47,573 bases of DNA, from the NCBI GenBank assembly GCA_903907935.1, contig CAIVQA010000032.1, positions 1 to 47,573 of the forward strand, in the 5' to 3' direction. This document shows, piece after piece, positions 1 to 7,191 of the stretch (position 1 is the first letter of the stretch; every line of letters begins with the position of its first letter). The notes beneath the pieces are model-generated. The model saw only the letters and a list, made by a program, of their open reading frames with translations. It was not told where the DNA came from and ran no database searches. This DNA is from an uncultured Francisellaceae bacterium. Lineage in GTDB: Bacteria; Pseudomonadota; Gammaproteobacteria; UBA6186; Azoamicaceae. The position numbers and the translations under genes were made by a program.

Positions 1-118
1 GCGCACAAAATATCAGGATAGACATTTTGATGCACGCAGTGCGCCCGAAGGGCTAGCGCCAGGATGGCGCGAGTCAATTATTTTTTTAGAGTACCAAAAC
101 TCATGTGCGATCAGTATA
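1..118. repeat. Family A palindromic repeat, left-truncated by window edge
   Basis: This is the right-hand part of a family A element. It ends in an arm with the TTTTTTTAGAGTACC core and the terminus TCATGTGCGATCAGTATA, matching the right ends of the copies at 2742-2890 and 13595-13749. Its interior (about 3-87) is the same module seen in the copy at 17532-17741: a small hairpin around CAGGATAGACATTTT, then GCGCC-AGGATGG-GCGAGTCA. The left arm must lie outside the window. It sits just downstream of the minus-strand gene ending at 124. Confidence 0.8.
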
Positions 119-123
119 TTATA

Positions 124-1464
124 CTATTTTAATAATTCTTCTAAATATTTATCGTCTAATTCTTTTTCTTCTGGTTCATGTTGATCTATAGACATTGGTG
201 AATCTAAAAATTTCATTACGGTTTTACTAGCATGAGCAACGGCTCGTTTGGCGCGTTCATCAATTAATTTTCTTTGTTTAGTTTCCTCTTTTAGAGCTAA
301 TTCCGCTTTAGCTGCAGTTGCTAATGCAGAATGAGCTTTTTGATCAGCTAATTTTCTTAAGTTTTGTTCAGTTTCAATAATTTGTTGTAACTTATTTTGT
401 TGATTTTGTAGCGAATTTATAGTGGCATCTAGCATAATAAGTTGTTGTTGTTGTTGTTTAATTAATTCCTCTAATCCTATGATTTGGTTTTGTAATTCAT
501 TGTGATCAGTATGTAGTTCATTATTTTCAGATTGTAAAAGTTGTAAAGTTTTTTCTAATGCTTGTTTATCATGTTCTGCAATTTCTTGGTAACGATTAAA
601 TTGTTGTTGTAGCTCGCATTTTGCATTTTCTTCAGAATATCTTGCTAGTTCCGCACTACGTAATTTTTCTGTGATCTCTAAATAATTTTGTTCTAATTTT
701 TTATTAATGCCTTCTACTTCTTGTCTAGCTAGCTCTGTTTGAATGGTTTGATTTAAGCTGATTTGTGCTTTATCTTCTGCGGACTTTTTCGCTTGAACTT
801 CATTTTGTAGAGCAAGCTCTAGTAGTCTAATTTGTTCAAGATTTTTATTGATCTTACTTTCAGCAGTCCTTCTAAGTCTTTCTTCTTCTTTTTGGGCTTG
901 TTCTGCTAGTTGGGCTTTTTCTATAGCGATCCCTAATTGAGAAGCAGCTATATGAACTTGTTCTATAGCTTTTTTCATGCGTTGTTCGGCAGACACTCTG
1001 GCTTGTTCTTCGGCTTGTCGAAGAATTTCTGATTGTTCAGCTTTTTCTGTTGCCTCAGCAATTTTTAAATTAGCAGTTAATGAAGTAATTTCTTGTTCTT
1101 TACTTTTTAGATCATGGATCAGGCTATTAATTTTTTTCCCATTTTGACTAGAATTTTGGATTTGTAGGTTATTAGGTTGAAAAAAACCTCCTACTAAAAG
1201 GGAACTATTAGATTTATCGGTTATTTTATTAATCAGCTGGTCTTTTTGAAAGTTTTTTTCTTGTAACATTGATTTTAACGGATTTACTTGTTCAGTTACT
1301 ACCGGTGGATTTTTTTTATAACTTTGTTGTTGTAAAGTAGGATCCAAAGTTGCTTGCTTGGTAGGATTAGGATTTTTTACCGTTTGCTCTAATAGCGCAG
1401 TTTTCCATGGGCGGTGTGCTTTTTTGGTAAATGGCATATCATATGTGTCATCTAACTCAGCCAT
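124..1464 (-). CDS. Long coiled-coil protein of unknown function
   Basis: The product has 446 residues and I do not recognise a family. Residues 1-105 are polar and probably disordered. From about 110 to 415 the protein is almost continuous heptad-like helix rich in Glu, Gln, Lys and Ala, including a run of five Gln near residue 340. A degenerate motif recurs several times (for example RRTAESKI, KKSAEDKA, RKLADQKA, RKLIDERA), so part of the helix looks internally repeated. The C-terminus is acidic. There is no signal peptide or membrane segment. The start ATG is preceded by a GGAG ribosome site. A structural, cytoskeleton-like or secreted effector role is possible, but nothing here decides it. 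It is followed by a family A repeat and separated from rpmG by another. Confidence 0.8.
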   Translation of the reverse strand: MAELDDTYDMPFTKKAHRPWKTALLEQTVKNPNPTKQATLDPTLQQQSYKKNPPVVTEQVNPLKSMLQEKNFQKDQLINKITDKSNSSLLVGGFFQPNNLQIQNSSQNGKKINSLIHDLKSKEQEITSLTANLKIAEATEKAEQSEILRQAEEQARVSAEQRMKKAIEQVHIAASQLGIAIEKAQLAEQAQKEEERLRRTAESKINKNLEQIRLLELALQNEVQAKKSAEDKAQISLNQTIQTELARQEVEGINKKLEQNYLEITEKLRSAELARYSEENAKCELQQQFNRYQEIAEHDKQALEKTLQLLQSENNELHTDHNELQNQIIGLEELIKQQQQQLIMLDATINSLQNQQNKLQQIIETEQNLRKLADQKAHSALATAAKAELALKEETKQRKLIDERAKRAVAHASKTVMKFLDSPMSIDQHEPEEKELDDKYLEELLK

Positions 1465-1533
1465 TTTGTTTGCTCCATATCAATAAAAATAATAAATATT
1501 AAAATTCTTATAATAATTTATTATAGTTATAGT

Positions 1534-1686
1534 TATACTAATCGCACATGAGTTTTTCGGTGCTCTAAAAAACAAGTCGTGAAACTCACCTTTCGCAAAA
1601 TAAAGAATAACTGAAGGCCAAGGAGGTTCAAACAACACTCCTTGTTTTTTAGAGCACTGAAAAACTCATGTGCTGCGATTAGTATA
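1534..1686. repeat. Family A palindromic repeat (reverse orientation)
   Basis: This 153-bp element has long inverted arms. The left arm begins TATACTAATCGCACATGAG and continues through the CTAAAAAACAAG core; the right arm is its near-perfect complement apart from a small indel (GCACATG versus GCAGCACATG). The interior, read on the opposite strand, contains the GTTTGAACC and GGTGAGTTTCA blocks shared with the copies at 7192 and 18469. It lies between two minus-strand genes. Confidence 0.88.
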
Positions 1687-1694
1687 TGATTTTT

Positions 1695-1880
1695 TTATTT
1701 GCCGAGCTTCTTTTCTTCAAACCACACGTGTTTTTTGACCAAAGGATCATACTTCATCAATTTTAGCTTCCCACTTTTTTGAAAACCTCCAGCCATTTTA
1801 GGGTTTTTATAAGTGGTATAAAAATATTTTGAAGCAGTAGATACTAATTTTACAATGATAGTTTTTCTTTTTTTAGACAT
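1695..1880 (-). CDS. rpmG: 50S ribosomal protein L33
   Basis: The small basic product (61 aa; the family is usually 50-56) is a component of the large ribosomal subunit. It matches L33 along its length: a basic N-terminus, IVKLVSTASK, FYTTYKNPK, and KLMKYDPLVKKHVWFEEKKL. It has no CxxC pairs, so it is the zinc-independent form. It lies directly downstream of rpmB with a 16-nt gap, the usual bacterial rpmB-rpmG pair, and is expected to be cotranscribed with it. The C-terminus is a few residues longer than the E. coli protein. The 3' side is bounded by a family A repeat. Confidence 0.97.
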   Translation of the reverse strand: MSKKRKTIIVKLVSTASKYFYTTYKNPKMAGGFQKSGKLKLMKYDPLVKKHVWFEEKKLGK

Positions 1881-1896
1881 ATTTATTGCCTTTTAA

Positions 1897-2133
1897 TTAA
1901 AATTTCTGACCAGTAGCCTCTAGATTGGCAATAATATGGTCTATACCTAGTTTGTCTATTATACGTAATCCGTGACTAGAAACTTTGAGTCTAACAAATT
2001 GTTCTTTACTTGGTACCCAAAATCTATGCCATTTAAGGTTTGGCAAAAATCTACGTTTAACTTTACGGTTTGAGTGTGAGACAGTATGTCCTACCATAGG
2101 CTTCTTGTCAGTTATTTGGCATACTCTTGACAT
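1897..2133 (-). CDS. rpmB: 50S ribosomal protein L28
   Basis: The 78-residue product has the family's typical length and matches L28. It shows the N-terminal [20 protein letters not shown] block, where the translation-machinery protein contacts 23S rRNA, then the basic stretch [21 protein letters not shown] and a C-terminal domain ending ATGQKF. It is the first gene of the rpmB-rpmG pair on the minus strand. The 112-bp gap upstream (2134-2245) is AT-rich and must hold its promoter, but no box is clear enough to call. Confidence 0.97.
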   Translation of the reverse strand: MSRVCQITDKKPMVGHTVSHSNRKVKRRFLPNLKWHRFWVPSKEQFVRLKVSSHGLRIIDKLGIDHIIANLEATGQKF

Positions 2134-2245
2134 AATAATTCCCTAAACTTTATAAATTTATAATGGGGTAATAATTTTATTCTTAGCTTTTTAGCCTTTT
2201 TAACAAAAATTTGTTATTTATGCAATATTATTTTTTTTTAAGGTC

Positions 2246-2605
2246 TTAGGGGTGACTAGTAGTATCGTCATTTTTTGTTTTTTGATCAGGAGTTTCTGGT
2301 GTTTTTTCTGTAGTTGTATTGGTGGATGAAGAATTTAATGCAGTAGATATACTTTGAGATATAGCATTAACCCCATTAGTCACTCCTTTAGTAACTTGAG
2401 AAATAGCATTAGATCCCTTGGTAGCCTTAGAAATAACATTAACCCCATCAGTAACTCCTTTAGTAACTCTATTGAGGATGCTAGTAAAGTTTTTCATAAC
2501 ATTATTACTATTTTTTGGATCTGTTGCTTTAACCTCGGTTGGTGTAGATATTGTTTCAGATTTAGTTGGTTTTGTTGTTTCTTCTTGTTTTTCTGGTTCT
2601 GGCAT
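2246..2605 (-). CDS. Low-complexity Thr/Ser/Asn-rich protein with internal repeat
   Basis: The product has 119 residues and belongs to no family I recognise. Residues 1-40 are Glu/Lys/Thr/Pro-rich and probably disordered. Residues 47-60 and 71-84 are two near-identical 14-residue repeats (VTKGVTDGVNVISK and VTKGVTNGVNAISQ) separated by a shorter related unit at 61-70 (ATKGSNAISQ). The C-terminal 30 residues are Thr/Asn/Asp-rich. It has no signal peptide or membrane helix. The ATG is preceded by an AGGAGAT ribosome site, which supports real translation. Overlapping plus-strand frames look like antisense shadows. Function is unknown. Confidence 0.65.
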   Translation of the reverse strand: MPEPEKQEETTKPTKSETISTPTEVKATDPKNSNNVMKNFTSILNRVTKGVTDGVNVISKATKGSNAISQVTKGVTNGVNAISQSISTALNSSSTNTTTEKTPETPDQKTKNDDTTSHP

Positions 2606-2741
2606 TTTTAAATCTCCTAAAAGCTACATTTGACATTGCACTCATCTGTTAATTGTCTTGTGTCATTTTAAGGATAGATTATTTGTAAACGAGTGTGCTA
2701 GGGAATGTGCATGTTCCCTAGTTGTAAATAAAATAAAAATG

Positions 2742-2890
2742 TATACTCTCGATTAATAAGTTTTCGGTACTCTAAAAAAATAATGAGCGGTGTTTGAGCC
2801 ACATGCTGCTGCTTTTAGCATTGATGAACGTAGGGCGAGTTCAGCGAATTATTTTTTTAGAGTACCGAAAACTTATTTGCGATCAGTATA
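2742..2890. repeat. Family A palindromic repeat (forward orientation)
   Basis: This 149-bp element begins TATACTCTCGATTAATAAG and ends CTTATTTGCGATCAGTATA. The inner arms (AAGTTTTCGGTACTCT, then a run of A and TAAT) pair perfectly with the right side; the outermost 15 bases pair imperfectly. The interior has GTGTTTGAGCC and GGGCGAGTTCAGCGAATT, as in the reverse-oriented copy at 13595. With the promoter and leader ORF to its right, it fills the 465-bp gap between the divergent genes ending at 2605 and starting at 3071. Confidence 0.88.
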
Positions 2891-2906
2891 GTATTAAGTT
2901 TATACT
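2877..2906 (+). promoter_or_regulatory. Candidate promoter of the TrpXYZ-like operon
   Basis: TTGCGA (2877-2882) and TATACT (2901-2906) are separated by 18 bp, matching the sigma70 consensus at 4/6 and 5/6 positions. The -35-like hexamer lies inside the terminal sequence of the family A repeat, so the repeat would supply half the promoter. This is inferred from sequence only. Confidence 0.4.
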
Positions 2907-2969
2907 TTAATTAATTTAACGTAACTGGGACAGGCTTGTCTCTTAATTTGATCATTAAGGAGAAATTTT

Positions 2970-3113
2970 ATGCTTAGTAAAAAATTATATTTTTATGGGT
3001 ATCGATTTAGTGCTTATGCAACATTTTTAACCAACATTAAAAATTTACAAAAATTATTGGAGACTAAATCATGTGTAATAACTCGAACGCCCAAACCAAC
3101 CAATCTAACGTAA
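2970..3113 (+). CDS. Candidate aromatic-rich leader peptide ORF
   Basis: This 47-codon ORF has a strong AAGGAG ribosome site eight bases before its ATG, better than the one before the downstream transporter gene, whose start at 3071 it overlaps. Residues 7-19 contain four Tyr and three Phe (for example YFYGYRF). That resembles the regulatory-codon clusters of attenuation leader peptides, but AT-rich DNA also favours Phe and Tyr codons and no clear attenuator hairpin was found after it. It could instead act by translational coupling to the first substrate-binding protein gene. It contains no Trp codons. Treat as tentative. Confidence 0.35.
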   Translation: MLSKKLYFYGYRFSAYATFLTNIKNLQKLLETKSCVITRTPKPTNLT

Positions 3114-4132
3114 TACAGATCTCTAAAAGTAAGATTCTGTCTATTGTTGTTTCCCTCATTTTAAGTTTTTCTCTCCTCTATCTTAATCCAACTATTGCAG
3201 ACGACTCAATTCCCTCTTCTTATAAACAGATTGGTATTAGTCAAATTGTTGAGCATCCAGCTTTAGATGCAGTGCGCCAAAAAATGCTATTTTCGTTAAA
3301 AGAACAAGGGTTCGAAGAAGGTAAAAACTTAAAAGTTTTTTATGAGAATGCTCAAGGAAATATGGTTACTGCAACTCAAATCGCTAGTAAACTATTACAT
3401 TCTAATCTTGATCTTGTAGTAGGTATTTCTACATCATCTGCTCAGACTTTGTTTTACGAAGCTAGAAAATTAGAAAATAAAACTCCAATTGTGTTTAGTG
3501 CGGTTAGCGATCCTAAGGCTGCAAAATTAGAGTCTAGTGAAGGATATCCTATTACAGGAATAACCGATACGGCACATTTAGAAGGTTTATTAGAACTTAT
3601 GGGTTATATGATGCCAAAATTAAAAACTTTAGGTTTAATGTATAATCCAGCAGAAGTAAATTCTGTGTCTACTATTGAACGCTTGAAAAAGCTATTAAAA
3701 GAGCGTGGTATTAAATTTGTTGAAGTTACTGTCAATAAAACTCAAGATGTGGCGCAAGCAACTAAAAGTTTGATTGGCAAGGTAGATGCACTTTACTTTC
3801 CACAGGATAATACTTTAGTATCGGCTATCACAACTGTAGTTAAAGTAGCTACTGGAGGTTCTCCTTTATTACCGGTGATATTACCTATTTTTACTAATGA
3901 TCCAATATTGATAAAAAAAGGAATTTTAGCAGCTGTTGGTTATGATTATGAAGATATGGGTAAAGAAACAGGCCAAGTGGTTGCTAGAATATTGAAAGGA
4001 GAGTCTCCGCAACAAATTCCTGTTCATAATCCTAGAGAATTAAAGGCGATAGTTAATGTCCCTTTAGCCAATAAATTAGGATTTTCTATTCCTAAAAAAT
4101 TGCAATATTCGATAATCCAGGTTGTTGAATAA
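3071..4132 (+). CDS. TrpX-like ABC transporter substrate-binding protein (first copy)
   Basis: The 353-residue product belongs to the ABC_sub_bind (TrpX-like) family of periplasmic binding proteins. A hydrophobic segment at about residues 22-44 (ILSIVVSLILSFSLL then ADD) is the probable export signal. The mature part begins with the family-typical QIVEHPALDAVRQ, followed by NAQGN, VGISTSSAQ, PIVFSAVSDPKAA and the C-terminal GKETGQVVARILKGESP. Homologues deliver tryptophan, tyrosine or other small ligands to a permease-ATPase pair; the ligand here is not determined. The start overlaps the leader-like ORF at 2970. It is first in an operon with a second copy at 4492 and the permease and ATPase at 5556 and 6443. 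Confidence 0.88.
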   Translation: MCNNSNAQTNQSNVIQISKSKILSIVVSLILSFSLLYLNPTIADDSIPSSYKQIGISQIVEHPALDAVRQKMLFSLKEQGFEEGKNLKVFYENAQGNMVTATQIASKLLHSNLDLVVGISTSSAQTLFYEARKLENKTPIVFSAVSDPKAAKLESSEGYPITGITDTAHLEGLLELMGYMMPKLKTLGLMYNPAEVNSVSTIERLKKLLKERGIKFVEVTVNKTQDVAQATKSLIGKVDALYFPQDNTLVSAITTVVKVATGGSPLLPVILPIFTNDPILIKKGILAAVGYDYEDMGKETGQVVARILKGESPQQIPVHNPRELKAIVNVPLANKLGFSIPKKLQYSIIQVVE

Positions 4133-4150
4133 TTACTTGTTTTTTTGAAA

Positions 4151-4184
4151 GTATTACTGTACTATTATAGTAGTACAGTAATAC
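4151..4184. promoter_or_regulatory. TrpR-type operator palindrome
   Basis: A perfect 14-bp inverted repeat, GTATTACTGTACTA and TAGTACAGTAATAC, is separated by the 6-bp spacer TTATAG. Its centre has the form GTACTA-N6-TAGTAC, which has the same outer bases and spacing as the E. coli TrpR operator consensus. It lies 21 bp before the start of the TrpR/YerC-family gene, so autoregulation of that gene and the downstream transporter genes is the simplest reading. It could also form an RNA hairpin at the end of the preceding gene. Confidence 0.75.
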
Positions 4185-4205
4185 GATGGGCTTTATGGGA
4201 TACTT

Positions 4206-4505
4206 ATGTCTAAACAAGAAAATTCTTTATATCAAGCTGTGCTACAGCTTAAAACACCTAAAGAGTGTGCGGCTTTTTTTCGTGATCTTTGTACTCCGTC
4301 TGAAATAATAGCGATGAGTGAAAGATGGCAAGTTGCTCAATTGTTAGATCAAGAAAAGTTATCTTATAGGGAGATCCATCAAAAAACAGGGATAAGCTTA
4401 TCGACTATAGTGCGAGTAGCTCGGTTTTTAACTCAAGAATCTTATCAAGGTTATCGTCTTATTTTAGATAGGTTAAAAAAAGGATATAGAAATGAGGAAT
4501 TGTAA
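4206..4505 (+). CDS. TrpR/YerC-family transcriptional regulator
   Basis: This 99-residue all-helical DNA-binding protein belongs to the Trp-repressor superfamily (YerC/YecD type). The family-typical LCTPSEIIAMSERWQVAQLL is followed by the helix-turn-helix LSYREIHQKTGISLSTIVRV, about residues 58-77. Family members such as TrpR bind a corepressor amino acid and shut off aromatic-amino-acid genes. Here the gene lies between two TrpX-like binding-protein genes and just after a perfect TrpR-type palindrome, so it probably senses the ligand of the transporter and represses this operon, including itself. Its stop codon overlaps the start of the next gene by 14 nt. Corepressor identity is not determined. 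Confidence 0.88.
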   Translation: MSKQENSLYQAVLQLKTPKECAAFFRDLCTPSEIIAMSERWQVAQLLDQEKLSYREIHQKTGISLSTIVRVARFLTQESYQGYRLILDRLKKGYRNEEL

Positions 4506-5559
4506 TATATTAGTAACTGCTCGCCAGGGTACCTGTTGCTGTACGAGGAACGTACCGCAGTACAGTAACAGGTACCAGGGTGAGCAGTTACATATATTAT
4601 TTAAAACTAGTGTATGGTTACTGATAGTTTTAGCTTGTTTATCAGTAAAAATTTGTTTAGCAATTAATGAAACAAATACAGAAAAACAAGTGGCAATTAT
4701 TCAAGTTGTTGAACACCCTGCATTAGATATAACCAGACAAGGTATTTTAGATGAATTAAAAAATACTAAAGTTACCATCCAGTTTCAGTCTGCACAAGGT
4801 AATAACACACTGGCAACTCAAATTGCTCAAAAATTTATTGGTTCTTCTCCAAGTATTTTGGTTGGAATTGGTACTCCTGCTACTCAAGCTTTAGTGGTGG
4901 CCAATAAACAACATCAATTTCCAATTGTATTTACTTCCGTTACTGATCCTAAAGGAGCAAAGATCGTTGAACATTTAGATATGCCAGAAGGAATGGTAAC
5001 AGGTGTTTCTAATTTTATAGATCCAGCTTTACAGTTTGATCTTTTTAAGAAAATTTTACCTAATCTTATTAGTCTTGGTATTATTTATAATCCTGGTGAA
5101 GCTAATTCTGTAATCTTAAATGAGAATATGAAAAAAATCGCGGCTTCTAAAGGATTGCAACTTTTCTTTGCAATCGCTAATAATAGTGCAGGAATTGCTG
5201 AAGCTACTTATAAACTTATTCCAGAAGTACAGGCTATTTTTATTAATAATGATAGCACGGCATTATCTGCCTTTGATTCAATTGTAAATATTGGAAATAA
5301 ACATAAAATTCCGGTTTTTTGTAGCGATACGGATATGGTAGCTCATGGTGCTTTAGCTGCACTAGGGGCTGATCAATATGAAATTGGTAAACAAACTGGT
5401 GAGGTTATTATTAAGATCTTAAATGGAGAAAGTCCACACCAACTTCCAGTTCTTTTTCCGAAAAAAATGGATACAAAAATTAATTTAGTACAAGCATCTA
5501 AACTGGGAGTTAAGATTCCCAAATCATTATTAGAAACAATAAATAAAGGGCAACTATGA
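4492..5559 (+). CDS. TrpX-like substrate-binding protein (second copy) with a MITE-encoded N-terminal insert
   Basis: The 355-residue product is a second ABC_sub_bind family protein, paralogous to the one at 3071: QVVEHPALDITRQ, SAQGN, VGIGTPATQ, PIVFTSVTDPKGA, GKQTGEVIIKILNGESP. The start at 4492 is the only canonical in-frame start before the signal sequence and overlaps the regulator gene's end. Residues 8-36 are encoded by a palindromic family B element plus one copy of its 8-bp target duplication, 87 bp or exactly 29 codons. Removing it leaves MRNCNIL joined to FKTSVWLLIVLACLSV, a normal signal peptide. Export may still work, with a longer n-region that includes a Cys triplet. The ligand is unknown. 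Its stop overlaps the permease start. Confidence 0.88.
   Translation: MRNCNILVTARQGTCCCTRNVPQYSNRYQGEQLHILFKTSVWLLIVLACLSVKICLAINETNTEKQVAIIQVVEHPALDITRQGILDELKNTKVTIQFQSAQGNNTLATQIAQKFIGSSPSILVGIGTPATQALVVANKQHQFPIVFTSVTDPKGAKIVEHLDMPEGMVTGVSNFIDPALQFDLFKKILPNLISLGIIYNPGEANSVILNENMKKIAASKGLQLFFAIANNSAGIAEATYKLIPEVQAIFINNDSTALSAFDSIVNIGNKHKIPVFCSDTDMVAHGALAALGADQYEIGKQTGEVIIKILNGESPHQLPVLFPKKMDTKINLVQASKLGVKIPKSLLETINKGQL
4513..4591. mobile_element. Family B MITE inserted in frame, 8-bp target duplication
   Basis: This 79-bp imperfect palindrome starts GTAACTGCTC and ends GAGCAGTTAC; its 32-bp arms differ at about four positions. It is flanked by a perfect direct repeat ATATATTA at 4505-4512 and 4592-4599. 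The second copy, at 16350-16461, shares the terminal sequence and the GAGGAACGTAC and GTACCGCAG internal blocks and also has an 8-bp duplication. IS66-family elements have ends beginning GTAA and 8-bp duplications, so an IS66-mobilised MITE is the best inference. No transposase is encoded. Confidence 0.88.
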
Positions 5560-6446
5560 ATACCATACAATTTTTAGGAGCATTAGAACTTGGATTATTA
5601 TATTCCCTAGTTACATTGGGGGTTTATTTTACTTTTCGTGCTATTAATTTCCCAGATCTAACAGTAGACGGTACTTTTCCTTTAGGGGCAGCGGTTGCGG
5701 CTTCACTTATTATTAAGGATGTTAATCCTTGGATTGCGACTATTTGTGCTACTTTTGCTGGTGCTTTTGCTGGATTTATAACCGGTTATTTACATGTAAG
5801 GTGGAAAATCCTCGGGTTGCTTGCGGGTATTTTAACAATGACAGCACTTTACTCTATTAACCTTCGAATTATGGGAAGACCTAATATTGCTATTTTAACT
5901 GAACCTACTATTTTTGTTTTTTTAAAGGGAGCAAATTCGTCTTTGTTTATGATTACAATTATTATAATTTTAATAGTTGCTTTATTATATAGATTTCTTG
6001 CCAGTCAACTTGGTTTAGCCTTAAGAGCTATAGGGATTAATCCTAAAGTAAGCCCATCCTATGGTATTAACGTAGGTAAAATGACTTTAATTGGTCTTGC
6101 TTTAAGTAATTCTTTGGTAGCTTTAGCTGGTGCATTATTTACTCAAGCTCATGGTTTTGCTGACATTTCTATGGGGACAGGTACTTTAATTACAGGTCTT
6201 GCTTCGGTAATTATTGGAGAAAGTATATTTCATAAGCAGAATATTTTAATAACATTAATTAGCTGTGTAATTGGATCAATACTCTATAGAATTGTAATTG
6301 CGTTAGCTTTAAATACACAAATTGCTGGTCTTAAAGCATCCGATTTAAATCTTATTACGGCAGCTTTAGTTGTTGTTGCAATGTTAATGCCACAAATTCG
6401 TCAAAAAATCTGTATAAAATCTATTAAATCTTGGTGTAACATATGA
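5556..6446 (+). CDS. ABC transporter permease (TrpY-like)
   Basis: The 296-residue inner-membrane protein has roughly eight to nine hydrophobic helices and belongs to the branched-chain amino-acid/ribose-type permease family (BPD_transp_2), in the subgroup that partners TrpX-like binding proteins. Diagnostic stretches are FPDLTVDGTFPLGAAVAA near residues 32-49, LRAIGINPKVSPSYGIN and GLALSNSLVALAGALFTQ. It would form the translocation channel for the ligand carried by the binding proteins at 3071 and 4492. Its start overlaps the preceding stop and its end overlaps the ATPase start by 4 nt (ATGA), so translation of the three genes is probably coupled. Confidence 0.92.
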   Translation: MNTIQFLGALELGLLYSLVTLGVYFTFRAINFPDLTVDGTFPLGAAVAASLIIKDVNPWIATICATFAGAFAGFITGYLHVRWKILGLLAGILTMTALYSINLRIMGRPNIAILTEPTIFVFLKGANSSLFMITIIIILIVALLYRFLASQLGLALRAIGINPKVSPSYGINVGKMTLIGLALSNSLVALAGALFTQAHGFADISMGTGTLITGLASVIIGESIFHKQNILITLISCVIGSILYRIVIALALNTQIAGLKASDLNLITAALVVVAMLMPQIRQKICIKSIKSWCNI

Positions 6447-7189
6447 TTAGCTTAAATAATATTTCAATTACTTTTGGTAAAGGAACTCCATTACAAAATA
6501 CGATATTTCATCAATTGAATTTAAAAATTGATTCTGGTGAATTTGTAACTGTTATTGGTGGTAATGGAGCTGGTAAATCTACTTTAATGAATATGTTATC
6601 AGGGGAAACTTTTATTGATGAAGGAGACATTATTTTAGATGGTATTAATGTCACTAATTGGCGAGTTTATGAAAGAGCGCAATTGATTAGCAGGGTATTT
6701 CAAGATCCACTACTTGGAAGTTATGCAGAACTAACTATCGAAGAAAATCTAAGTCTTGCTGTATCTCGTGGGAAAAGTCGTTCTATTAAAATAGCGCTGG
6801 ATCATAAATTACGAGAGCATTTTAAAGAAAGGCTTCTAGATATTGGTATTGGTTTAGAAAATCGTCTTGCCGATCGAATGGGATCATTGTCTGGTGGGCA
6901 ACGTCAAGCAATTAGCCTTATTATGGCAACTTTACAACCGTCAAAGATATTGTTACTAGATGAGCATACTGCGGCATTAGATCCAAAAATGGAACGATTA
7001 ATATTAGAATTGACTAATAGATTAATTAATGAAAAAAAATTAACCGCATTAATGATTACTCACTGTATGTCTCAGGCGTTAGAATTTGGGACACGAACGT
7101 TGGTGTTGCATCAAGGGAAAATTGTGCGTGATTTAAAAGACAAAGAACGAAAGTGTCTGCAAGCAGCTGATTTAATGACTTTTTTTTAA
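6443..7189 (+). CDS. ABC transporter ATP-binding protein (TrpZ-like)
   Basis: The 248-residue cytoplasmic ATPase powers the uptake system encoded just upstream. It has Walker A GGNGAGKST (about 38-46), a Q-loop in RVFQDP, the signature LSGGQRQAISL, Walker B ILLLDEHTAALD and a switch His in ITHCMSQ. Length and motif order fit the importers of TrpXYZ type. The start codon overlaps the permease stop (ATGA). It is the last gene of the operon. Downstream, a family A repeat fills the gap to a convergent nitroreductase gene. Confidence 0.93.
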   Translation: MISLNNISITFGKGTPLQNTIFHQLNLKIDSGEFVTVIGGNGAGKSTLMNMLSGETFIDEGDIILDGINVTNWRVYERAQLISRVFQDPLLGSYAELTIEENLSLAVSRGKSRSIKIALDHKLREHFKERLLDIGIGLENRLADRMGSLSGGQRQAISLIMATLQPSKILLLDEHTAALDPKMERLILELTNRLINEKKLTALMITHCMSQALEFGTRTLVLHQGKIVRDLKDKERKCLQAADLMTFF

Positions 7190-7191
7190 TA

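Noticed and set aside
2354..2633. Two plus-strand ORFs of 71-85 aa, rich in Phe, Cys and Asn
   Set aside because: They lie antisense to the low-complexity gene at 2246-2605 and simply mirror its repeats; no credible ribosome site or family match.
4513..4591. Family B as a true Rickettsia palindromic element
   Set aside because: The effect is similar, but the 8-bp duplications and GTAAC ends fit IS66-type MITEs better, and gene order points to a gammaproteobacterium.
4614..4616. ATG at 4614 as the true start of the second TrpX-like protein
   Set aside because: It is out of frame with the gene; no ATG, GTG or TTG lies in frame between the MITE and the signal peptide.
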